From Deltaproteobacteria bacterium (lineage in GTDB: Bacteria; Desulfobacterota; Desulfobaccia; Desulfobaccales; 0-14-0-80-60-11): DNA of 13,359 nucleotides. The notes beneath the pieces were generated by a model. The model saw nothing but the letters and a program-made list of their open reading frames with translations. It did not search any database and had not been told where the DNA came from. The position numbers were made by a program, and so were the translations under genes. The stretch spans positions 1 to 13,359 of the forward strand of contig VGSO01000039.1 in NCBI GenBank assembly GCA_016874945.1, given 5' to 3'. Numbering within the stretch: the stretch's first letter is position 1; the number at the start of each line of letters is the position of its first letter. This document shows positions 6,337 to 11,580 of the stretch, piece by piece.

Positions 6337-7662
6337 ATGACCTTTGTTAAACCTACGGGACTGCGCCGGGTGGTGGTCACCGGCCTGGGGATGGTCACCC
6401 CTTTGGGGTTGGACGTCCCCACAGTCTGGCCGCGGCTGTTGGCAGGGGAGTCGGGAGTCAAGCACATCACTCGCTTCGGCGGAAACCTGGATGAACTAAG
6501 GGTCAAGTATCAAATGCCCGATGATTTTCCCCTCATTGGCGGGGAGATCACCCATTTCGATTTGAAAGAAATCCTGCAGGCCCGCAAGAAGGAGGTCACC
6601 AAAGAAGACCTCAAACAGATTAAATACTCGGACCGCTTCACCCAGTTCGCCCTGGCCGCCAGCCTGGAAGCCGTTCAGGACTCGGGAATCGACCTGGAAA
6701 GCGAAAATCCGGAGCGCTGCGGGGTGATCATCGCCAGCGGCATGGGCGGCGTCAGCTCCTGGGAGGAAGGGGTTCAGAAACTCATGTATGAAGGGGTGCG
6801 CCGGGTGTCGCCTTTCCTGGTGCCCAAGATGATTCCCAATCTGGCCGCGGGCAATGTCTCCATCAGCTTCAAGGCCAAAGGGCCGAATATCGCCCTGTCC
6901 ACCGCCTGCGCCGCCGGGGCCCACGCCATCGGCCTGGCCTACCGCTCCATCCAGTTGGGGGAGGCGGACATGATGGCCGCGGGGGGCAGTGAAGCCGCGG
7001 TCACCCTCCTCACCATCACCGCGTTTTACCGCATGGGGGCATTGGCCACTGGTTACAATGACCACCCCGAGGCTGCATCCCGGCCTTTCGATCTCAAGCG
7101 CAAAGGTTTTGTCATGGGCGAGGGGGCCGGCATCGTAGGCCTGGAAGAACTGGAGCACGCCCTGGCCCGCAACGCCAAAATTTACGCGGAAGTGGTGGGT
7201 TTCGGGATGACCGGGGACGCCCACCACATCACGGACCCCCACGTGGAAGGGGCCATGCGCTGCATCAATATGGCCCTGAACGACGCCGGCATGTCGCCGG
7301 AGGAAATTGACCATGTCAATCCCCACGCCACCGCCACCCCGGTGGGGGACCGAAACGAATCCCAGGCCATCAAAACCATCTTTAAAAATTCCACGGACCG
7401 CCTGTTGGTGAGCGGCACCAAGTCCATGACCGGCCACCTCCTGGGCGCCGCCGGCGCGGTGGAGGCCATTTTTGGCATCCTGGCCATCCGGGACGGCATA
7501 GTTCCTCCCACCATCAACCTGGATGAAATGGACCCTGAATGCGAGGGGCCGGACTACGTCCGGGGCCAGGCCCGGAAGGCCGACATCCGTTGTATCCTGT
7601 CCAACTCCTTCGGCTTCGGCGGCACCAACGCGTCCCTGGTATTCAAACGCTTTGAAGGATAG
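6337..7662 (+). CDS. fabF: 3-oxoacyl-[acyl-carrier-protein] synthase II (FabF)
   Basis: Condenses malonyl-ACP with acyl-ACP in fatty-acid elongation. The 441 residues show RRVVVTGLGMVTPLG (10-24), the nucleophile Cys191 in LSTACAAGAHAIG, His330 in NPHATATPVGD, Lys362 and His367 in SGTKSMTGHLLGAAGAVEA, and the glycine-rich SFGFGGTNASLVF end (424-436). The Cys-His-His triad is intact. The first His motif reads NPHATAT rather than the usual NAHGTST, which is uncommon. Length exceeds the usual 410 or so, with extra sequence around 61-95 before KYSDRFTQFA. I chose ATG 6337 because GGAG (6325-6328) lies at the right distance; an in-frame ATG at 6322 precedes that ribosome binding site and is unlikely. 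Confidence 0.93.
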   Translation: MTFVKPTGLRRVVVTGLGMVTPLGLDVPTVWPRLLAGESGVKHITRFGGNLDELRVKYQMPDDFPLIGGEITHFDLKEILQARKKEVTKEDLKQIKYSDRFTQFALAASLEAVQDSGIDLESENPERCGVIIASGMGGVSSWEEGVQKLMYEGVRRVSPFLVPKMIPNLAAGNVSISFKAKGPNIALSTACAAGAHAIGLAYRSIQLGEADMMAAGGSEAAVTLLTITAFYRMGALATGYNDHPEAASRPFDLKRKGFVMGEGAGIVGLEELEHALARNAKIYAEVVGFGMTGDAHHITDPHVEGAMRCINMALNDAGMSPEEIDHVNPHATATPVGDRNESQAIKTIFKNSTDRLLVSGTKSMTGHLLGAAGAVEAIFGILAIRDGIVPPTINLDEMDPECEGPDYVRGQARKADIRCILSNSFGFGGTNASLVFKRFEG

Positions 7663-7668
7663 CGGCAA

Positions 7669-7698
7669 TGACCAGTGACCAGTGATCAGTGATCAGTG
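7669..7698 (+). repeat. 7-bp tandem array TGAYCAG, four units
   Basis: Seven bases after the fabF stop there are four head-to-tail heptamers (TGACCAG twice, then TGATCAG twice) plus two bases of a fifth. The reverse complement of this unit (CTGRTCA) makes up the array at 7910-7958, so the two arrays are inverted relative to each other across the AT-rich spacer. The unit nearly equals its own inverse, so hairpins are possible. Confidence 0.75.
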
Positions 7699-7909
7699 GG
7701 CGGTTGGTTTATAGTTCTATGCTACTAACCCTTAGTTTCTTGTTTTTTGGCAAAGAATTTGCTTTCAACATGCTGATTTGAATACGGAATCAGTTCAATT
7801 TTTCAGTTTGGTTGCGGCCTTAGGCCGCACTGTGTAATTATGGGATCCTACCTAATCTTAAATGGGGGAGAAACAGATATTGGCAATAATTTTAAAATAT
7901 TATTAATCA
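7699..7909. other. AT-rich spacer between inverted heptamer arrays
   Basis: This stretch has no gene. It is clearly more AT-rich than its neighbours and holds one perfect palindrome, TGCGGCC-TTA-GGCCGCA (7813-7829), with no T-run on either side. A TTGGCA at 7880-7885 followed by AT-rich sequence could be part of a cstA promoter, but no convincing -10 at the right distance is visible. Being bounded by inverted arrays (7669-7698 and 7910-7958), the whole 7669-7958 block could be a non-autonomous repeat element. Confidence 0.4.
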
Positions 7910-7958
7910 CTTATCACTGATCACTGGCAACTGGCCACTGGTCACTGGTCACTGATCA
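7910..7958 (-). repeat. 7-bp tandem array CTGRTCA, seven units
   Basis: Seven consecutive heptamers in plus-strand reading: CTTATCA, CTGATCA, CTGGCAA, CTGGCCA, CTGGTCA, CTGGTCA, CTGATCA. The centre units have drifted. The last unit ends at the first base of the AAGGAGG ribosome binding site of cstA (7958-7964), so the array occupies the region just before translation start. Confidence 0.75.
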
Positions 7959-7969
7959 AGGAGGGCGCC

Positions 7970-9688
7970 ATGAATGCCATTTTTATCATCCTGGGAGCAC
8001 TTATCGTCGCGGTGGGCGGTTACCGCTGGTATGCCGGCTACATTGACCGCCAGGTCATCGAGTCCGACCCCAACAAGATCACCCCGGCCAAGATGTACAT
8101 GGACGGCGTGGACTTTATGCCCACCCCCAAGAATGTCCTCTTCGGCTACCAGTTCAAGAGCATTGCCGGAGCCGGGCCGGTGGTGGGGTCCATTATCGCC
8201 CTCCAATGGGGCTGGCTCCCCGCCCTTTTGTGGCTCTTCCTGGGGGTTCTGTTCATCGGCTGGGTCCACGATTATGTGGCCGGCATGGTATCCATGCGCT
8301 CCGACGGCCTCTCCCTGGGAGGCCTGACCTATAAGCTCATCTCTCCCCGGGCCCGTCTTATTTTGCTATCTTTTATCTATTTTTATTTGTTGCTCTTAGC
8401 CGGGGCCTTCGGGGGCGTTATCGCCGGAGCCCTCGTCCGGCTGCAGTCCGGTCCCCTGGCCCTGGTGATCCTGGCCCTGGCCGGAGTGCTGGCCGGCCAG
8501 ATGATCTACCGCTGGCGGGTCAACATCCTCCTCATGACGGTGGTTTGCGTGGCCATTGCCCTCATCGGCATTGAACTGGGCAAGCGCTTCCCCGCGGAAT
8601 GGCTGCTGGGCGCGGCCGTCGCGCAGAACAAATTCACCTGGGGCCTGTTCGCCGTGGTCTTCTGCTTCATCAGCGCGGTGCTGCCCATCTGGCGTTTTGC
8701 CCTGCCCCTCAACTACGTGGCCTTTTATATCGTCATGTTCGGGCTGGCGGGCGGCATCCTGGGCATCGTCGTGGGCGGTTTCTCCGTCCAGGCCCCGGCC
8801 TACACCCAGTTTGTCATCCCCATCGGCCCCTTATGGCCCATTCTTTTCGTCACCATCGCCTGCGGGGCCTGCTCCGGCTGGCATTCCATGGTGTCCACCA
8901 GCGGCACCTGCCGCCAGTTGGAATCCGAGTGTGACGCCAAACCGGTCTTGGCCGGGTCCATGTTCACCGAAATGGTCCTGGGAGTGGTGGCCCTGATGAC
9001 CGCCGCGGCAGCCATTCCCTTCACCCAGTACAAGGAACTGATGAAAGCCGGCCCCGCCGCGGTCTTCGCCACCGGACTCTCCAATCTGATGAGCAAAGTG
9101 GGTCTGCCCATCGACTACGGCAAGACCATGGCCACGGTGATCATCATCGTCCTGGCCCTCACCGTCATGCAGTTGGTGCTGCGCTTCATGAAGATCGCGG
9201 CCATTGAACTGGTGGGGGATTACTCCCCGTTCCTCCGGAACAACACCGTGGCCACTTTCATCGCCGCGGTCCTGGTGCTGCTCCTCGTTCAGACCGGCTG
9301 GTGGCAGTTCCTGTGGATCCTGTTCGGGGGGGCCAACCAGCTCCTGGCCTCCCTGGCCCTGCTGGTGGCGTCGGTGTGGCTCCTGTCCCAGGGGAAAAAG
9401 GCGATTTTCACTCTGGTCCCCATGTGGTTCATGTTCGTCACCACCATCGCGGCCTTGCTCTACACTTCTTACAATCTCTTGAGCAAGGTGCTCACCGGCC
9501 AGGTGAAGGCGGCCACCGGCCAGACCCTGCTGGAAGCCACCGTCGGCAACGGCCTCATGGGAGTGGTGGCCCTGTTCCTGGTGGTGGCGGCCTTCGTGCT
9601 GCTGGCCGACGGCATCAGGGCCATCCGGCGGCACCAGACCCCTACCCTGACCGGCGGCGAAATGCCCGCGGGCGGCGGGGGGCAGTAG
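7970..9688 (+). CDS. cstA: CstA-family carbon starvation transporter
   Basis: A 572-residue polytopic inner-membrane protein of the CstA/BtsT family, which takes up peptides or pyruvate under carbon limitation. Family marks are the N-terminal motif MDGVDFMPTPKNVLFGYQF followed by SIAGAGPVVG (64-73), GWLPALLWLFLGVLFIGWVH (81-100) with the conserved acidic Asp after it, and a later GWHSMVSTSGTCRQLESE loop corresponding to the 'GFHSLVSSGTTSKQL' of other members. Most of the chain is hydrophobic, with roughly 14 or 15 membrane segments, ending in a short Gly-rich cytoplasmic tail. ATG 7970 has AAGGAGG five bases upstream. The substrate here is not known. It is flanked on both sides by heptamer arrays and has no clear terminator. 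Confidence 0.92.
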   Translation: MNAIFIILGALIVAVGGYRWYAGYIDRQVIESDPNKITPAKMYMDGVDFMPTPKNVLFGYQFKSIAGAGPVVGSIIALQWGWLPALLWLFLGVLFIGWVHDYVAGMVSMRSDGLSLGGLTYKLISPRARLILLSFIYFYLLLLAGAFGGVIAGALVRLQSGPLALVILALAGVLAGQMIYRWRVNILLMTVVCVAIALIGIELGKRFPAEWLLGAAVAQNKFTWGLFAVVFCFISAVLPIWRFALPLNYVAFYIVMFGLAGGILGIVVGGFSVQAPAYTQFVIPIGPLWPILFVTIACGACSGWHSMVSTSGTCRQLESECDAKPVLAGSMFTEMVLGVVALMTAAAAIPFTQYKELMKAGPAAVFATGLSNLMSKVGLPIDYGKTMATVIIIVLALTVMQLVLRFMKIAAIELVGDYSPFLRNNTVATFIAAVLVLLLVQTGWWQFLWILFGGANQLLASLALLVASVWLLSQGKKAIFTLVPMWFMFVTTIAALLYTSYNLLSKVLTGQVKAATGQTLLEATVGNGLMGVVALFLVVAAFVLLADGIRAIRRHQTPTLTGGEMPAGGGGQ

Positions 9689-9694
9689 GCAATA

Positions 9695-9743
9695 AGCCGC
9701 CAGCAGTCAGCAGTCAGCCGTTAGCTGGCGGCTGGCGGCTGAA
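9695..9743 (+). repeat. 7-bp-period array after cstA, with inverted arms
   Basis: Heptamers AGCCGCC, AGCAGTC, AGCAGTC, AGCCGTT, AGCTGGC, GGCTGGC, GGCTGAA follow the cstA stop by six bases. AGCCGCCAGC (9695-9704) and GCTGGCGGCT (9731-9740) are perfect inverted arms, so the transcript can fold into a strong hairpin that may protect or end the cstA message. The period is the same as in the arrays before cstA, but the unit differs. Confidence 0.6.
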
Positions 9744-9765
9744 AGCCAATCCTGTGAGATGTGGG

Positions 9766-9782
9766 GGCGGGGTTTTCCCGCC
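9766..9782. repeat. GC hairpin related to the one at 1120-1152
   Basis: GGCGGG (9766-9771) and CCCGCC (9777-9782) pair around GTTTT. The sequence around it (GGGGGCGGGGTTTTCCCGCC) closely resembles the repeat at 1120-1152. It lies shortly before the ribosome binding site of the 87-residue gene, so it may be a dispersed intergenic repeat with no coding role. Confidence 0.4.
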
Positions 9783-9811
9783 TCCTGGATTAAATCGGAG
9801 GTGCGGATCCA

Positions 9812-10075
9812 ATGACCGGAATAAAAGGCGGCTTCCTCAAGGCCGTCAAAGAATTCATCTACGGCATGGCGGCCCACGACTCGGCCCGCTTTGCCCTCAA
9901 GACCCGGGCCAACATGGAGCACCTGTTCATCCTGGTGACCATGGGCGACCTGGTGGGCGTGCCCCTGCTGCCGCCTTATTATTCCCTGCGCCTGCTCCCC
10001 TACGTGGTGCCCCAGATCTCCACCTGGAAGCGAAGGATGCTGCGGGAGAAGGATTTGACGGATACATTGGCATAA
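9812..10075 (+). CDS. 87-residue protein of unknown function with a recoded 3' end
   Basis: ATG 9812 follows GGAGGTG (9797-9803) at a good distance. The protein has an N-terminal amphipathic part (MTGIKGGFLKAVKEFIYGMA), a central hydrophobic stretch (MEHLFILVTMGDLVGVPLLP, 35-54) that could be a membrane or membrane-edge helix, a proline-tyrosine-rich segment, and a charged tail, TWKRRMLREKDLTDTLA (71-87). I do not recognise the family; its conserved look and proximity to the ArsA pair suggest a partner of that system, as an inference. Codons 1-73 favour C or G at the third position, but from codon 74 (CGA AGG) the tail uses rare TTG, ACG, ACA and GCA. The same 17 tail residues recur in host-like codons at 10737-10790, so this tail was probably supplied by an inserted element. 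Confidence 0.75.
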   Translation: MTGIKGGFLKAVKEFIYGMAAHDSARFALKTRANMEHLFILVTMGDLVGVPLLPPYYSLRLLPYVVPQISTWKRRMLREKDLTDTLA

Positions 10076-10085
10076 TGGAGATCCC

Positions 10086-10125
10086 TTGCCTTATAGTACT
10101 TTTAGTAGTACATTTAAAGTACTAT
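10086..10125 (+). promoter_or_regulatory. Toxin-antitoxin promoter with TAGTAC operator repeats
   Basis: Perfect 10-bp inverted arms ATAGTACTTT (10093-10102) and AAAGTACTAT (10116-10125) flank a third TAGTAC at 10106-10111. A fourth ATAGTAC lies inside the antitoxin gene at 10157-10163. A weak promoter, TTGCCT (10086-10091) and TACATT (10109-10114) with a 17-base spacer, is overlaid by the repeats. This is the expected layout for autoregulation by a Phd/YefM antitoxin. Confidence 0.55.
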
Positions 10126-10138
10126 CTGGAGGTGCACC

Positions 10139-10420
10139 GTGGGAAAACTCCCTAACATAGTACCCATTAGCGATCTAAGGCAAGATGCGGCCAAGGTCCT
10201 GAAACGGGTACGCGATTCCCGGGAACCGCTTATCATAACCCAGCGGGGGCGCGCCGCGGCGGTCTTGCTGAGTATAGATACCTTTGAGCGTTCCGAACAC
10301 GATAAGGAAATCTTACATCTCTTGGCCATGGGTGAGCGTGAAATTGATGCCGGAGAGGGCTATGATCTGGAGGCCGTCTTGGCGGAGGCCGATGCCCTCC
10401 TGGCCGAAGAGTCAGTGTGA
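10139..10420 (+). CDS. Phd/YefM-family antitoxin
   Basis: A 93-residue antitoxin: an N-terminal DNA-binding/dimerisation domain (PISDLRQDAAKVLKRV, then PLIITQRGRAAAVLLSIDTF, about 9-49) characteristic of Phd/YefM proteins, followed by an acidic, probably disordered toxin-binding tail (GYDLEAVLAEADALLAEESV, 74-93). The start is GTG at 10139 with GGAGG at 10128-10132, correctly spaced; no ATG is available at this position. Its TGA overlaps the GTG of the toxin gene by four bases, so synthesis is coupled. It should neutralise the toxin and repress its own promoter through the TAGTAC sites upstream. Confidence 0.85.
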   Translation: MGKLPNIVPISDLRQDAAKVLKRVRDSREPLIITQRGRAAAVLLSIDTFERSEHDKEILHLLAMGEREIDAGEGYDLEAVLAEADALLAEESV

Positions 10421-10701
10421 AGGTTCGATTCACCCCTGCGGCCCGGAGGCAGTTTTTGGCCGCAATGGCTTATATCCGGGCGGATAAACCTGAAGCCGCC
10501 ATCCGTTTTCGGCAGCGAGCCGAAGAGATTTTACGCCGGCTCGAACAATTTCCCGAATCCGGCAGAGTAATACCGGAATTCCCGGAGCTTCCCTATCGAG
10601 AAGTGGTTATCCCCCCTTATCGTTTTTTTTACCGGATCAAAGGGGAGATTATCTGGGTGGTGGCGGTTTGGCACGGAGCTCAACTTCCCAAAGAACCATG
10701 A
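10417..10701 (+). CDS. RelE/ParE-family toxin
   Basis: A 94-residue toxin of the RelE/ParE superfamily. It opens with MKVRFTPAARRQFLAAMAYI, continues with an alpha hairpin (AEEILRRLEQFPESGR, 35-50) in which the P-x-x-G-R signature is conserved, then VIPEFPELPYREVVIPPYRF and FYRI strands, and ends VVAVWHGAQLPKEP with the conserved His86. Start is GTG overlapping the antitoxin stop (GTGA, 10417-10420). The PYR-x-x-Y pattern fits ParE-like members, which act on DNA gyrase, at least as well as ribosome-dependent RelE, so the target is uncertain. No other toxin-antitoxin part is missing; the module looks complete. Confidence 0.85.
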   Translation: MKVRFTPAARRQFLAAMAYIRADKPEAAIRFRQRAEEILRRLEQFPESGRVIPEFPELPYREVVIPPYRFFYRIKGEIIWVVAVWHGAQLPKEP

Positions 10702-10736
10702 ACTTGGCGTGTTGCATCCATGCCAGCCTGGTCTTT

Positions 10737-10790
10737 ACCTGGAAACGCCGCATGCTCCGGGAAAAGGACCTTACCGACACCCTGGCGTAG
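10737..10790 (+). pseudogene. Orphan 3' end of the 87-residue gene
   Basis: The 17 codons and TAG at 10737-10790 translate to TWKRRMLREKDLTDTLA, identical to the last 17 residues of the 87-residue protein. Twelve of the 17 codons differ, all synonymously, at 14 of 51 bases, and the stop differs (TAG against TAA). The codons here (CGC CGC, CTC, GAC, ACC, CTG GCG) match the GC-ending style of the gene body, unlike the attached tail. Upstream residues in this frame (ASLVF) have no counterpart in the gene. No start is available, so this is not an expressed gene. It is the likely original gene end, cut off by the insertion. Confidence 0.75.
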
Positions 10791-10798
10791 ATAACTGA

Positions 10799-11131
10799 AT
10801 GTTAACCGAGTCTGACCAAAAGCTGATTATGGAATTAAAGCGCCGTCTGCAAGAGGCGGCGGGGGACCGCCTCCTGTCCCTGGTGGCCTATGGCTCCCGC
10901 GCCTGGGGAACGGCCGGTCCGGACTCGGATCTGGACGTGGCGGCGATCATCCAGGGCTTGACCCCGGAGTTGGAGGCTGCTTTGCAAGAGGCGGCTTACC
11001 AGGTCATGTGGGACCATGATTTCACCCCGATAATTTCCCTCAAGGTCTTCGAGGCGAAAAACTTTGCCACCTACCAGGAGCAAGGGGTCTCTTTTTACCG
11101 GAAAGTGGCCCGGGAGGGGATACCTTGGTGA
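10799..11131 (+). CDS. MNT-type nucleotidyltransferase, antitoxin of a HEPN-MNT pair
   Basis: A 110-residue minimal nucleotidyltransferase. The hallmark GS-x10-D-x-D motif is exact: GSRAWGTAGPDSDLD (about residues 32-46), giving the metal-binding Asp pair. In the studied MntA-HepT system of Shewanella such proteins transfer AMP to the HEPN toxin and silence it; that activity is inferred here from family and context. The ATG at 10799 has no strong ribosome binding site and lies only eight bases after the orphan gene tail, so it may have been translated by coupling with the 87-residue gene before the insertion. Its TGA overlaps the start of the HEPN gene. Confidence 0.85.
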   Translation: MLTESDQKLIMELKRRLQEAAGDRLLSLVAYGSRAWGTAGPDSDLDVAAIIQGLTPELEAALQEAAYQVMWDHDFTPIISLKVFEAKNFATYQEQGVSFYRKVAREGIPW

Positions 11132-11517
11132 ATCTTACGATGGAAGTTGAAGCCTATCTGGCCAAAGCCCGCCATGCCCTGGAGGTGGCGAAGAAGCTTA
11201 GGACCGGAGGGGATTTTGCCGACGCTGCGGGGAAAGCCTATTTTGCCATGTTTTACGCGGCCCAGGCTTTGTTGAAAGCCCATGACATCGAAGTAACCAA
11301 GCATTCGGGCGTGGCTTCCATGTTAGGCCATCATTTTGCCAAGCCCGGTCGCTTGGACCCCAAGTTCCATCGAATGTTCCTCAATGCCCGTCGGGCCAGG
11401 GAGATCGCCGATTATGGAATTTTTGAAGTGGTTTTGGAGCCTGTTGCCATTTTGACTCTCAAAGACAGCCGGGCTTTTATTGATGAAGTGGCGCGGCTGT
11501 TGGCGTCATTACCCTGA
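11128..11517 (+). CDS. HEPN-domain protein (UPF0332), probable toxin partner of the MNT protein
   Basis: A 129-residue all-helical HEPN protein. Recognisable parts are MEVEAYLAKARHALEVAKKL, AAGKAYFAMFYAAQALLKAH, the KHSGVASMLGHHF turn and NARRAREIADYG, which together match the UPF0332 branch. The classical R-x4-H-x-Y ribonuclease motif of HepT is not present in its usual place; the nearest is RLDPKFH in a loop. RNase activity is therefore not shown. I prefer GTG 11128 because it overlaps the MNT stop in GTGA fashion and has GGAGGGG about 9-10 bases upstream; TTG 11125 and ATG 11140 are alternatives. It is followed after 15 bases by the region of the first ArsA gene. Confidence 0.82.
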   Translation: MNLTMEVEAYLAKARHALEVAKKLRTGGDFADAAGKAYFAMFYAAQALLKAHDIEVTKHSGVASMLGHHFAKPGRLDPKFHRMFLNARRAREIADYGIFEVVLEPVAILTLKDSRAFIDEVARLLASLP

Positions 11518-11520
11518 AGC

Positions 11521-11580
11521 AGGAGGTGCCTTATCTCTCTCGCAGCCCATCTCAAAGCGTATCCCGAGCGCCGCTATCTG
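11521..11580 (+). promoter_or_regulatory. Ribosome binding site and probable non-canonical start region of the first ArsA gene
   Basis: AGGAGG at 11521-11526 is a near-perfect ribosome binding site. No ATG, GTG or TTG follows in the ArsA frame until ATG 11581, 54 bases later. The intervening codons read LISLAAHLKAYPERRYL, which aligns in character with the N-terminus of the second ArsA protein (MRQFLAQRPDLKFL) and supplies the first beta strand before the P-loop. ATC at 11533, six bases after the AGGAGG, is the best-placed start candidate, giving a 323-residue protein. Confidence 0.5.

Larger units (their letters stand above)
10022..10744 (+). mobile_element. Inferred small insertion carrying a toxin-antitoxin pair and a recoded gene tail
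   Basis: The 8-base core ACCTGGAA occurs at 10022-10029 and 10737-10744, at equivalent codons (Thr-Trp-Lys) of two copies of the same gene tail. Between them lie a recoded tail, a promoter/operator, the Phd-RelE pair and about 35 unexplained bases. Removing one core plus the insert (715 bases) would rejoin the gene body to the orphan tail at 10737-10790, in frame, giving an uninterrupted 87-residue gene ending eight bases before the MNT gene. No integrase, transposase or terminal inverted repeat is visible, so the mechanism is unknown and the element may be a relic. An older tandem paralogue is the alternative. Confidence 0.5.

Noticed and set aside
6496..7668. 390-codon open frame antisense to fabF
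   Set aside because: It is the shadow of GC-rich fabF codons. Composition is Gly/His/Gln-rich without motifs, while the plus strand has all FabF active-site residues.
7669..7958. CRISPR-like array
   Set aside because: Units are seven bases, contiguous and without spacers, and no cas genes are present.
8831..9634. 267-codon frame antisense to cstA
   Set aside because: His/Gly/Gln-rich shadow of hydrophobic codons; cstA is clearly the real gene.
10702..10736. Terminal inverted repeat of an insertion sequence at the right end of the toxin-antitoxin insert
   Set aside because: The bases before the orphan tail do not pair with the left end (10030 onward), so no IS-type ends are supported.
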